21,737 bases of DNA. Origin: an uncultured Saprospiraceae bacterium (GTDB lineage: Bacteria > Bacteroidota > Bacteroidia > Chitinophagales > Saprospiraceae). A program made the translations under genes and the position numbers. The first letter of the stretch is position 1; each line of letters opens with the position of its first letter. Under the pieces are notes generated by a model. It ran no database searches, was not told the origin of the DNA, and worked only from the letters and a program-made list of their open reading frames with translations. Location of the stretch: assembly GCA_938002705.1 (NCBI GenBank), contig CALLAG010000015.1:1-21737 (forward strand). The letters are read 5' to 3'. This document shows positions 1 to 7,974 of this stretch, piece by piece.

Positions 1-570
1 GGCTCTCAGGTCAGGTGTATTGGGCGAACTTACATTCACAACAAAATAATCTACATGAGGGTATAATTTCTCAAAGCAAATCTCATAATCTGATGTAGCA
101 TCAGCATTAGGAGTGACTTTATTCTTACCTATGTTACCGCCTACAATGAGTTTAGTCTTTTTTCTATTCTTCAGCCTACTAACCATGGCATCGACGCCTT
201 CATTATTGAATCCCATCCTATTGATCAGGCCTTTATCTTTGGGTAGCCTGAACATCCGAGGCTGTGGATTACCATCTTGAGGGAGTGGTGTTACTGTACC
301 TATTTCTATAAATCCAAAGCCTAAGTGACTCATGACATCATAGTACTTACCATCTTTATCAAATCCTGCCGCCAGTCCTACTGGATTAGGGAACTGTATA
401 CCGAATACTTCCTTAGATAAGGATGTATCCTCAAGCTTAAATCTACCTTTTATAAGGCTGCTTAAGATAGGAATGGATAGAGCATTTCTAAAAGAACTTA
501 CCGTTAGGTGATGTGCTCTTTCTGGATCAAATCTAAATGCTAATGGCTTAATAAAACTTTTATATAACAA
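1..570 (-). CDS. pyrD: Quinone-dependent dihydroorotate dehydrogenase, N-terminal 190 codons (partial)
   Basis: PyrD oxidises dihydroorotate to orotate with FMN and passes electrons to membrane quinone (fourth step of pyrimidine synthesis). The visible 190 residues match class 2 enzymes: an N-terminal membrane-associating segment (LYKSFIKPLAFRFDPERAHH), then NPVGLAAGFDKDGK, GFGFIEIGTVTP, QPRMFRLPKDKGLINRMGFNN, GGNIGKNK and, at the edge, NVSSPNTPDLRA. The catalytic half is outside the window. No ATG or GTG exists in the right place. The only suitable start is TTG at 570, which puts the usual LYK/MYK-type N-terminus directly after the initiator and lies two bases beyond the stop of the upstream Crp-like gene, so translational coupling is likely. 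Family assignment is near certain; the start is inferred. Confidence 0.93.
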   Translation of the reverse strand, partial: MLYKSFIKPLAFRFDPERAHHLTVSSFRNALSIPILSSLIKGRFKLEDTSLSKEVFGIQFPNPVGLAAGFDKDGKYYDVMSHLGFGFIEIGTVTPLPQDGNPQPRMFRLPKDKGLINRMGFNNEGVDAMVSRLKNRKKTKLIVGGNIGKNKVTPNADATSDYEICFEKLYPHVDYFVVNVSSPNTPDLRA

Positions 571-572
571 AC

Positions 573-1259
573 TTATTTGATTTCTGATTTGAGTTTATCT
601 ACATCTCTGACGAGCAATCGCTTCCTATTAAATGTAATAATCTCATCGGTTCTTAATTCATTAAGTACGGTAGTCACTGTCTGTCTGGATGTAGCTGTGA
701 GATTAGCGATCTCCTGATGTGTGATAAAGTTTCTGACGACCCACTCATATCCTACTCTCTGACCATTTTTTTCTACGAGATCTACGAGATATTCTACGAT
801 ACGTGATCTCGAATCTTTAAAGACCAGAGACTCTAATCGATTCTCCATTTCTATAACCTTACTGCCCATCATCTTCATGAAGAACATGCTCAGAGAGCTG
901 TGATCTTTGATGAGGTGCTTCATCTCATCAGCACTTATAGCACATAGTTGCGTGTCCTCTACTGCAAGAGCATAATCACGCCTCTTGTCTTCTCCTATCA
1001 TCGCTAACTCGCCGAATACTTCTCCCTTAGACAATATTGCTTTTGTAATTTCTTTGCCGTTATCGGCATATGATCCTATCTTAATTCTTCCATTATTGAC
1101 AAAATATATTTTATCACTTTCTTCGTCAGGTAGATATATATAGTCGTCTTTTTTGAAATTTTTGATGTGGTTATTTGACACTTGAGCGTCGATTTTGTTA
1201 GGACAGAATATTCCTCCTACATCAATATTTTCAAGAAACCAAAGTGCTTTGTCGCTCAT
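573..1259 (-). CDS. Crp/Fnr-family transcriptional regulator
   Basis: This 228-residue protein has the Crp/Fnr layout. A cyclic-nucleotide-binding-type beta barrel covers roughly residues 20-105, with a phosphate-cassette-like GELAMI at 83-88. A long dimerisation helix lies near 108-140, and a winged helix has its HTH at about 180-203 (THQEIANLTATSRQTVTTVL). The cassette continues KRRDYA instead of the Arg-Ser pair that binds cAMP in E. coli CRP, so the ligand is uncertain. The N-terminus lacks the clustered cysteines of FNR, so an iron-sulfur oxygen sensor is unlikely. It lies 17 bases after dnaX and 2 bases before pyrD on the same strand, so it is probably co-transcribed with both. Its target genes cannot be read from this sequence. 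No convincing promoter of its own was seen. Confidence 0.92.
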   Translation of the reverse strand: MSDKALWFLENIDVGGIFCPNKIDAQVSNNHIKNFKKDDYIYLPDEESDKIYFVNNGRIKIGSYADNGKEITKAILSKGEVFGELAMIGEDKRRDYALAVEDTQLCAISADEMKHLIKDHSSLSMFFMKMMGSKVIEMENRLESLVFKDSRSRIVEYLVDLVEKNGQRVGYEWVVRNFITHQEIANLTATSRQTVTTVLNELRTDEIITFNRKRLLVRDVDKLKSEIK

Positions 1260-1276
1260 AACGTGGGATTTGATCT

Positions 1277-3157
1277 TTATTTATTTATTACCTTAAGCTT
1301 AAATGTATCTACGAATTTAAGAAAATGGGGATTTTTCTTTGATAACAGATCGTACTTATCAGAAGTTGTAAGGTGTTTAGGTTTTTTGGGTGGTTTATAA
1401 TCAGGAAATGTCTCTTCTGAGACTTGGTAGACAATTTTGTCGTAGCTATTAGAGTAAGTTTCATGCAGTATCTCTATCAGGGGTGACTCCTGTCTTATAA
1501 AGTCGAGATAGATCTGTATAGGTGCAAGAACACATATATCAGAACCTTGTAACTCTAACTTGACATTCGATATCGCTGACTGTACGGATGGAGATGATGT
1601 CTGCTTACGGTATGCTTCGAATATGTCTTCTACACCTTTCAGATTAAAGACTTGAGTCTGTTCTTTCTTATTCTTTTTATTGACACCACCTTTCATAAGT
1701 ACATCGAGGCTTGTACCTAATGAGGGTGTCTTTATAATAGAAGGTGCTTTATCAACCTTGAGCTTTTCGGCTGCAGCTTTATCCTCTTCTTTAGATTCTG
1801 ATACAACTTCTGGTTTGTCCTCTGGCTTGATTTTTTCCTGAGATTCTGATTTGATCTCTTGTTTGATTTCTTGTTTGATCTTTTCTTTTACAGGACTTAC
1901 AGATTGGTCTTCAGTTTCTTTTGCCTCTGTGACGATCGGCGGATTAGGCTCCGCTACGACATCAGCGGTAGATCTCGATTCTCCTTTACTGACTACTGGC
2001 ACGGTGGCTTTTGGAATATTAGCCGAGGACTCTATACTGTCGCTACCCCTTTTTTTTTTATCTATTATCCTGTTGAGATAACATATCTTGCTGAGAGCAA
2101 TTTCTACTGAGAGTCTCTTATTCTGCGACCGTGGCAGATTGATATCTGTGTCATTGAGTACATTCAGTGCTGATAGTAAGAAGGAATTACTCGATAGCGA
2201 GGCTTGATTCTCGTATCGAGACTTCAGACTTTCTGCTATATCTAATATGTCAGCTGTTCTTACGTCTTTGACCATCAGTAGGTCTCTGAGATGTGTCATC
2301 AGTCCTAAGACAAATTGCTCTGACTCAAATCCCTGCCTGATGATATCGTTATTGATCAACATCACACCTGCCATATCTTCTTTGATTGCAGCATCGATGA
2401 TGTTAAAGAAGAACTCATAATCCAGTACGTTAAGATTCTCAGCGACATCCTTATAAGTGATATCTCCCTCTACACTACTTACGATCTTGTCATAGATAGA
2501 CAGTGCATCTCTCATGGCGCCATCCGCTTTCTGAGCTATAAGATGAAATGCATCATCTGCTATATTTTTATTTTCTTTAGTAGCTATCTCTTGGAGCTGT
2601 ATGACGATATCTTTGATCTGAATTCTTTTGAAATCAAAAATCTGACATCGTGACAGTATCGTCGGTATGATCTTGTGCTTCTCAGTCGTCGCTAATATAA
2701 ACTTAGCATATGGTGGTGGTTCCTCCAGTGTCTTAAGAAAAGCATTAAATGCCGCCTGGGATAACATATGGACCTCATCTATAATATAGATCTTATAAGC
2801 ACCCTGCTGAGGCTGGAATCTTACTTGCTCATTAAGAGCCCTGATATGTTCTACACTATTATTAGAAGCCGCATCGAGTTCAAATATGTTAAACGAAGCA
2901 TTTTCCATAAATGACTTACACGCATTGCATTGGCCACACGATTTATATCCATCTTGAAGGTTCTCGCAATTTAATACTTTGGCTAAGATCCTTGCACTCG
3001 TCGTCTTACCTACCCCTCTGGGACCTGCAAATAGGAATGCATGAGCCAGTTGATCATTCTCCAGTGCACGCTTAAGCGTCTGTGCTACATGGTCTTGACC
3101 TATGACTTCGTCAAAATTCTGGGGGCGATATTTTCTTGCTGATACTACGAAACTCAT
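1277..3157 (-). CDS. dnaX: DNA polymerase III clamp-loader subunit gamma/tau
   Basis: DnaX is the ATPase of the clamp loader that opens the sliding clamp and loads it on primed DNA. Of 626 residues, 1-180 form the AAA+ core: Walker A GPRGVGKTT at 45-53, a zinc module using C64 and the CGQCNAC cysteines at 74-80, Walker B IIDEVHML at 125-132, sensor-1 ATTEKHK and the SRC arginine-finger motif at 169-171. The clamp-loader collar follows to about residue 365. A Lys/Glu/Pro-rich, probably disordered linker spans roughly 410-475 and includes an EKIKQEIKQEIK repeat. A C-terminal tau-like domain follows. An A10 run at codons 367-370 sits exactly at the collar/linker boundary and may generate a 371-residue gamma form (see separate entry). 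The gene leads the dnaX, Crp-like, pyrD cluster. Confidence 0.97.
   Translation of the reverse strand: MSFVVSARKYRPQNFDEVIGQDHVAQTLKRALENDQLAHAFLFAGPRGVGKTTSARILAKVLNCENLQDGYKSCGQCNACKSFMENASFNIFELDAASNNSVEHIRALNEQVRFQPQQGAYKIYIIDEVHMLSQAAFNAFLKTLEEPPPYAKFILATTEKHKIIPTILSRCQIFDFKRIQIKDIVIQLQEIATKENKNIADDAFHLIAQKADGAMRDALSIYDKIVSSVEGDITYKDVAENLNVLDYEFFFNIIDAAIKEDMAGVMLINNDIIRQGFESEQFVLGLMTHLRDLLMVKDVRTADILDIAESLKSRYENQASLSSNSFLLSALNVLNDTDINLPRSQNKRLSVEIALSKICYLNRIIDKKKRGSDSIESSANIPKATVPVVSKGESRSTADVVAEPNPPIVTEAKETEDQSVSPVKEKIKQEIKQEIKSESQEKIKPEDKPEVVSESKEEDKAAAEKLKVDKAPSIIKTPSLGTSLDVLMKGGVNKKNKKEQTQVFNLKGVEDIFEAYRKQTSSPSVQSAISNVKLELQGSDICVLAPIQIYLDFIRQESPLIEILHETYSNSYDKIVYQVSEETFPDYKPPKKPKHLTTSDKYDLLSKKNPHFLKFVDTFKLKVINK
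2032..2071 (-). promoter_or_regulatory. Candidate dnaX slippage site producing a short gamma form
   Basis: Reading the minus strand, codon 366 (GAT) is followed by ten consecutive A (2059 to 2050) and then GGGGTAG. In frame this is AAA AAA AAA AGG GGT. A -1 ribosomal shift, or one extra A in the mRNA, gives AAA AAA AAA AAG GGG TAG, stopping at 2045-2043 after 371 residues. Loss of one A stops at TAG 2034-2032. An AGGA (2071-2068) lies eight bases upstream of the run, similar in placement to the stimulatory Shine-Dalgarno element of E. coli dnaX. I see no strong downstream hairpin, so transcriptional slippage as in Thermus thermophilus is at least as likely as ribosomal shifting. The run and both stops are seen directly; that slippage occurs is inference. 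Confidence 0.6.
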
Positions 3158-3224
3158 AACTGTGCCGAAGATAGGATGTCTACACTAATTTTGTGCTATG
3201 AAATCATTTAAAAACTAACAATCA

Positions 3225-4577
3225 CTATTTAGCACTAATCTGCTTACGGAATTTAGTGATCTGATTCTTAATTTTATCATTAATGTACATAGAATCAAGC
3301 CCTTTTCTGAGATGCATCTCTGCCTCTTCCTTATACCCCAACTTATATAATACTTTAGCTCGAGAAAGCCTATTCTCTGGTAAGTCAACGTAGGTTGTAG
3401 AGAGTTCTGACCATTCTAATGCCTGCTCTAAGAGAACAGTATCATCATAGAATTCTGCATAATTATCTACGACTATCTGCAGCTTATAAGCCATCTTAAA
3501 GGAATACTTCCGCTCATCTATGAGTCTTGCTCTTGGATGGTTAGTCATGCCAGAGGCGCCATCAAGAACTTTTTCTTGCATCCCCTTACGCATTGCGTCT
3601 CGCTTATTAGTCATCGTAGGATTATATGGGATGACTTCTCGCATAATCATCTCAGCAGCGAGTGGTGCATATGCATCAGCATAGCGGTGTTTGCTATAGA
3701 ATTCTAATAACTTATTTCTGTTTTCATAAGCTGCATTTTGCACCCTATTATTACGATTTATCTTAGAGTCAAATGACATATTAATCTCTGCAGTCTCTTC
3801 CATCAGTGACCTATCATTATACTTCAGTGCATTGGCAAAATTGTAATCAATCTTAGATTTAATTTTAGACCTATCTCTCATTAGCGACCTTCTATCACCA
3901 GCCTTCACCTCAGTCGCATCAGGATAATGCTCTACAGCAAATCTAAGGTGTAATAAGTCATATAGATTATCAGTTACTATACTGTACTCGTCTACCGTGA
4001 CACTATCTATGGATTGATATATATCAAATAATAATGCATACATCTCTTTTTTCTGAGGAAACTGAAACCCTTCAAATTTCCTCATTGTCTCGACTAATTT
4101 TTCTTGCTTTGGATTTCCATTATTATATAACTGCTCGAGTAATATTGAGTAATCAGCATTAGCAAATTTCAAAACAGAATTAGACAATTCCATTAATCGA
4201 TCTTTATCGTGCATACCCGTCCTACGCTTCATTACATTACCCGTATGATCGATATACATGAGCGTCGGATATCCTGTGACTCCATACTGTCTTGCCAGCG
4301 CTATGTATTTATAATTTTCTGCATCCCATTTCATATTGATGAAATTGTTATTCATGTAGTCACCTACTGCAGAATCTTGGAATGTCGTCGCATCCATCTT
4401 ACGACAAGGTCCACACCACTTAGTATAGACATCGACGAATATAGGTTTGGATTCAGACTCAGAGAGCTTTAGTGCCTCTTCCCACTTAATATTGACAAAA
4501 TTAATTTGAGCATTGACTGAATAGATATCGGTACTAAAAACAATTAATCCAATAAGAATCTTGATGTAATTAGACAT
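3225..4577 (-). CDS. Exported thioredoxin-fold protein with C-terminal helical region
   Basis: This 450-residue protein opens with a signal peptide (hydrophobic ILIGLIVFS stretch, probable cleavage after VNA at residue 23), so it should act in the periplasm or at the envelope. Residues about 30-140 are a thioredoxin fold of the Thioredoxin_7/DUF255-like kind: KPIFVDVYTKWCGPC with the redox pair C55 and C58, and the cis-proline loop GYPT with P104. This is consistent with thiol-disulfide exchange on exported proteins. Residues about 150-450 are charged and helical, with a TPR-like appearance near the end (EEAEMHLRKGLDSM); their partner is unknown. It precedes dnaX by 67 bases and may or may not share its transcript. 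It is divergent from nadE, with about 125 bases between the chosen start codons. Confidence 0.85.
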   Translation of the reverse strand: MSNYIKILIGLIVFSTDIYSVNAQINFVNIKWEEALKLSESESKPIFVDVYTKWCGPCRKMDATTFQDSAVGDYMNNNFINMKWDAENYKYIALARQYGVTGYPTLMYIDHTGNVMKRRTGMHDKDRLMELSNSVLKFANADYSILLEQLYNNGNPKQEKLVETMRKFEGFQFPQKKEMYALLFDIYQSIDSVTVDEYSIVTDNLYDLLHLRFAVEHYPDATEVKAGDRRSLMRDRSKIKSKIDYNFANALKYNDRSLMEETAEINMSFDSKINRNNRVQNAAYENRNKLLEFYSKHRYADAYAPLAAEMIMREVIPYNPTMTNKRDAMRKGMQEKVLDGASGMTNHPRARLIDERKYSFKMAYKLQIVVDNYAEFYDDTVLLEQALEWSELSTTYVDLPENRLSRAKVLYKLGYKEEAEMHLRKGLDSMYINDKIKNQITKFRKQISAK

Positions 4578-4648
4578 TATATTTATTTAAGCTCATTAAA
4601 AATAATAATAAAATAGCTGCCTTGAGCCTGTGTTGCAATTATCTCTTT

Positions 4649-4656
4649 TAATTTTG
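4649..4656 (+). promoter_or_regulatory. Possible Bacteroidota -7 box for nadE
   Basis: TAATTTTG fits the TAnnTTTG -7 consensus of Bacteroidota housekeeping promoters. The nearest TTG triplets upstream are poorly spaced (13 and 24 bases), so the -33 element is weak. A start of transcription just after 4656 would leave the ATG at 4704 as the first usable start and rule out the GTG at 4656. Confidence 0.35.
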
Positions 4657-4703
4657 TGAATATAAGATATCTAAAGATCTTAAAGTTTTTAAAAGCAAAA
4701 ATC

Positions 4704-6341
4704 ATGAAGATAGCCATAGCACAGATTAACTACCTCATTGGAGATTTTGAAGGTAACTTGAAGACAATACTTAGCAGAGTCAATGAAGCAAAAAAGAAAG
4801 GTGCAGATATAGTAGTATTCGGTGAGCTAGCTACTTGTGGATATCCTCCGAGAGATTTTCTGGAGTTCAATGATTTTATAGATCAGACTCAAGAGATACT
4901 GGAACCCATCAAGGCAGCATCTCAAGATATAGCTATCGTCATAGGGTCTCCGACGCCTAACCCTGTACCTGAAGGCAAAGACTTGTATAACTCAGTCTAC
5001 TTCTTTGCAGATGGTGAGATACAGCACATACAACATAAGGCACTTCTACCTACTTATGATGTCTTCGATGAGTACAGATACTTTGAGCCGGGGACTAAAT
5101 TCAGTACCCTTGAGTACAAAGGCCACAGAATAGCACTAACCGTATGTGAGGATATATGGAATATAGGCAACGAAAATCCATTATATAAAACATGCCCTCT
5201 GGATATTCTCATCAAAGAAAAACCTGACTTCATCATCAATGTATCTGCATCACCATTCTCATACAACCACGCAGAAGAACGCTTAAAAATATGCAAAGAA
5301 AATGTCGCTCGATATAATGTACCACTGTTCTATAGTAACAATGTAGGCGCTCAGACGGAACTCATATTTGATGGTGGTTCTGTCGTGATGTCACCTAACG
5401 GGGTTGTACATCGAGAGATGCCATACTTTCAGGAGACCTTAGAAGTCTTTGACTTAGAAGAAGTCATGGCTGGCAATATCCATAGAGAACAAGAAAAAAA
5501 CAACATCCTCGAAATCCATGATGCACTCGTCTGTGGTATAAAAGATTATTTCAAAAAATTAGGATTTACAAAAGCGATACTCGGATTATCAGGTGGAATC
5601 GACTCTGCAGTAACAGCAGTATTAGCACAGCGGGCATTAGGCAAGGAGAATGTGAGAGTACTGCTTATGCCATCACAATTCTCATCAGATCATTCTGTCA
5701 ATGACGCCAAAGCACTCGCTGAAAACCTTGGCATCCAATACGATATCATCAAGATCGAAGATGTATTCGATAGCTTTATGAGTAAGTTGACACCACACTT
5801 CGAGGGACTTCCATTTAATGTTACGGAGGAGAATATCCAAGCACGGACTCGTGGTACCCTACTCATGGCCTTCTCTAATAAGTTCGGTAATATCCTACTC
5901 AATACTTCCAACAAATCAGAAATGGCAGTAGGATACGGCACACTCTATGGCGATCTTGCAGGCGGCATATCTGTCTTAGGTGACGTATACAAAACTCAAG
6001 TTTTTGCACTGGCCAGATTCATGAATAAAGACGGCGAAGTCATTCCAGAAAATTCTATCACAAAACCTCCCTCTGCTGAACTAAGACCTGATCAGAAAGA
6101 TTCTGACAGCCTTCCCGACTACGACATCTTAGATGAGATACTCTTGGAGTACATAGAGAACCGTAAAGGCCCTAAAGAGATCATCGCCATGGGTCACGAC
6201 AAGGCTCTTGTAGAAAGAATCCTACGTATGGTCAATAGAAACGAATTCAAAAGATATCAGACGGCACCTGTCTTACGTGTGTCCTCTAAGGCTTTCGGTA
6301 TGGGAAGACGTATGCCGATTGTGGGGAAATATTTGGAATAA
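4704..6341 (+). CDS. nadE: Glutamine-dependent NAD+ synthetase
   Basis: NadE makes NAD+ from deamido-NAD+, ATP and glutamine, the last step of NAD synthesis. The 545-residue protein has both domains of the glutamine-using form. The N-terminal nitrilase-type amidase carries the triad E41 (FGELATCGY), K112 (HKALLPTYD) and C148 (VCEDIW). The C-terminal synthetase carries the ATP pyrophosphatase P-loop GLSGGIDS at 294-301 plus NTSNKSEMAVGYGTLYGD and the KPPSAELRPDQ segment. The start is ATG 4704, because MKIAIAQINY is the conserved beginning of the amidase fold. An in-frame GTG at 4656 would add 16 Lys/Ile-rich residues and overlaps a possible promoter box. The following gene is about 240 bases away, after an octamer array, so nadE looks monocistronic. 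Confidence 0.97.
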   Translation: MKIAIAQINYLIGDFEGNLKTILSRVNEAKKKGADIVVFGELATCGYPPRDFLEFNDFIDQTQEILEPIKAASQDIAIVIGSPTPNPVPEGKDLYNSVYFFADGEIQHIQHKALLPTYDVFDEYRYFEPGTKFSTLEYKGHRIALTVCEDIWNIGNENPLYKTCPLDILIKEKPDFIINVSASPFSYNHAEERLKICKENVARYNVPLFYSNNVGAQTELIFDGGSVVMSPNGVVHREMPYFQETLEVFDLEEVMAGNIHREQEKNNILEIHDALVCGIKDYFKKLGFTKAILGLSGGIDSAVTAVLAQRALGKENVRVLLMPSQFSSDHSVNDAKALAENLGIQYDIIKIEDVFDSFMSKLTPHFEGLPFNVTEENIQARTRGTLLMAFSNKFGNILLNTSNKSEMAVGYGTLYGDLAGGISVLGDVYKTQVFALARFMNKDGEVIPENSITKPPSAELRPDQKDSDSLPDYDILDEILLEYIENRKGPKEIIAMGHDKALVERILRMVNRNEFKRYQTAPVLRVSSKAFGMGRRMPIVGKYLE

Positions 6342-6372
6342 TAGAAATGGCTTGAGCTGTTCGGTAATCGGT

Positions 6373-6468
6373 ACGGTATAACGGTATAACGGTATAACGG
6401 TATAACGGTATAAGGGTATAAGGGTATAAGGGTTTAAGGGTTTAAGGGTTTAAGGGTTTAAGGGTTTT
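6373..6468 (+). repeat. Graded octanucleotide tandem array after nadE
   Basis: Twelve uninterrupted 8-base units are present: five ACGGTATA (6373-6412), two AGGGTATA (6413-6428), four AGGGTTTA (6429-6460) and a final AGGGTTTT (6461-6468). It is preceded by degenerate CGGTAAT/CGGT pieces from 6362 and followed by TTTAAAAAAA. Unit types are sorted, not mixed, and differ by one base per step. The downstream seven units each contain GGG, giving seven G-tracts spaced five bases apart on the nadE coding strand. The array contains stops and is not part of a gene. Together with the promoter-like site at 6489-6518 it makes up most of the 242-base gap between nadE and the next gene. Confidence 0.95.
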
Positions 6469-6488
6469 TTAAAAAAATGAAGATATCA

Positions 6489-6518
6489 TTGTGTTATCTA
6501 ATAGATTGTGTAATTTAT
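6489..6518 (+). promoter_or_regulatory. Bacteroidota-type promoter for the LTD/T9SS gene
   Basis: TTG (6489-6491) is followed after exactly 19 bases by TAATTTAT (6511-6518), seven of eight to TAnnTTTG. Both spacing and distance to the ATG at 6584 are reasonable. It is a sequence match only. Confidence 0.45.
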
Positions 6519-6583
6519 TCTTCTAATAATAAAGTGGCCCCACATTCACACCAATTTTTAGTGACTACAGAAATTACAATTAT

Positions 6584-7882
6584 ATGAAAAACCTTCTTGC
6601 CTTGATTTTTATTTTATGCTGCACTTCTATAAATGCTCAGATCATTACAGAGATCATGTACAATCCACCCGAGGATGGTGTTGACTCATTAGAGTACCTA
6701 GAGATATATAATAACACTAATGCTGACATAGACTTTTCAGGTTTTTCGATGATCGGAGTCAATTATACTTTTGATTCTATTCCAGCTTTAGGTCCAGAAG
6801 AATACTTGGTTGTATGCAAAGACAGTCTCGCATTATCTAATAATTTTGGTACAACTGGCTACCAGTGGGATACAGGAGCCTTAAGTAATAATGGAGAAGC
6901 ATTAGGCATCACAAATGCTATCGGCGATACGGTATTCTTAATGACTTATGGTACAATGGACTCATGGCCTAATGTCAATCTGATTAGTGGTTCTTCTATA
7001 GAACTTTGCGATTTTGATAGCGACCCTAATGTTGCAACGAGTTGGAATTTGTCACAGAGCTTTACAGATGTCATTATCAATAACGCCTTATTAATAGGCT
7101 CTCCGGGTTCTCCTAATCAGGCTGTATGTCAGATTCAAGATTATAAGGATATTGCTATTAGCGAAGTTATGTACGAATCACCATCCTGGGATCCTGAGTT
7201 ACAATATATAGAACTCTATAATTATGGCAACGAAACTATTAATCTGGCTAACTGGAGTATAGAAGGGGACATTAATCTATCTGGATTAAATAATGTACAG
7301 TTAGCACCTGACAGTTATTATCTGATCGGCAATAATCCAATTGGTTTGCTCGATTTTGGAGTTACTATGGTTGGATGGGGATCAACTAATAAGATATCTT
7401 TAGATCCAAATTTGATTCTACTTAATCCTACAGGAGAAGAAGTGGTTAGCTTACTTATAGACGAAGACAGAGACTTTCCTAACCCTGAAGCTGGACAAGC
7501 ATTAGAGTTATGTGATCCTTTGATGGATAACAATACTTCATTGAATTGGTCTATAGCCACAAATCAAATATCGATGAATGGAAACACATTCTTTGGAACT
7601 CCTGTCATGGACAATACATGTACGATGATAGGTACAAGTTCTGTATCTAACGGCGCTATAGACTATGACATTTCTATATATCCTAATCCAAGTTATTCTG
7701 AGATTAATATATCAAGCTCTGAGAGAGTAGATAAGATTCAGATTTATGACCAATTAGGCAGAATGATAAAGGAAGCAAATAAGCAGCAAACTATTACAGT
7801 CGATGATCTGCTCACTGGACGTTATTTTGTAAAGGTTTATTTGCAAGATGGAATCAATACACAAGCTTTTGTCAAAATGTAA
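6584..7882 (+). CDS. Secreted lamin-tail-domain protein with T9SS sorting domain
   Basis: The 432-residue product starts with a clear signal peptide (MKNLLALIFILCCTSINAQ, cleavage near residue 18). Two similar beta-rich modules follow. The first begins IITEIMYNPPEDGVDSLEYLEIYN and the second, near residue 188, ISEVMYESPSWDPELQYIELYN. This I-E-M-Y-P...EYIELYN pattern with later W-S-I/G-Y runs is the bacterial lamin-tail domain (LTD). From about residue 362 comes a type A C-terminal sorting domain: YPNP at 366-369, KIQIYDQLGRMI, and LLTGRYFVKVYLQDG...AFVKM at the end, indicating type IX secretion and probable surface anchoring. No catalytic domain is visible, so it may be an adhesive or structural surface protein. 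It probably has its own promoter and no close operon partner. Confidence 0.88.
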   Translation: MKNLLALIFILCCTSINAQIITEIMYNPPEDGVDSLEYLEIYNNTNADIDFSGFSMIGVNYTFDSIPALGPEEYLVVCKDSLALSNNFGTTGYQWDTGALSNNGEALGITNAIGDTVFLMTYGTMDSWPNVNLISGSSIELCDFDSDPNVATSWNLSQSFTDVIINNALLIGSPGSPNQAVCQIQDYKDIAISEVMYESPSWDPELQYIELYNYGNETINLANWSIEGDINLSGLNNVQLAPDSYYLIGNNPIGLLDFGVTMVGWGSTNKISLDPNLILLNPTGEEVVSLLIDEDRDFPNPEAGQALELCDPLMDNNTSLNWSIATNQISMNGNTFFGTPVMDNTCTMIGTSSVSNGAIDYDISIYPNPSYSEINISSSERVDKIQIYDQLGRMIKEANKQQTITVDDLLTGRYFVKVYLQDGINTQAFVKM

Positions 7883-7974
7883 TCTATAATAAATTGATCT
7901 TATTTTATCTCTTCACGTTATAATCCTTTACAGTACAAAGCGGGCATCACAGTACCAAAGGGAATTAAAAGATT

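Noticed and set aside
573..1259. FNR-type iron-sulfur oxygen sensor
   Set aside because: Only isolated cysteines (C19, C106) are present, with no N-terminal cysteine cluster.
1182..1400. 72-codon plus-strand reading frame across the dnaX/Crp junction
   Set aside because: It is antisense to two well-supported genes, and its protein resembles nothing recognisable.
4656..4703. GTG at 4656 as the nadE start, adding 16 residues
   Set aside because: The added segment is Lys/Ile-rich and not part of the amidase fold, ATG 4704 begins the conserved MKIAIAQINY, and the GTG overlaps a TAnnTTTG box.
6373..6468. CRISPR array or true telomere-type repeat
   Set aside because: The units are eight bases with no spacers and no cas genes are near. 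The resemblance to TTTAGGG is partial, the array is internal, and single-base steps explain it better.
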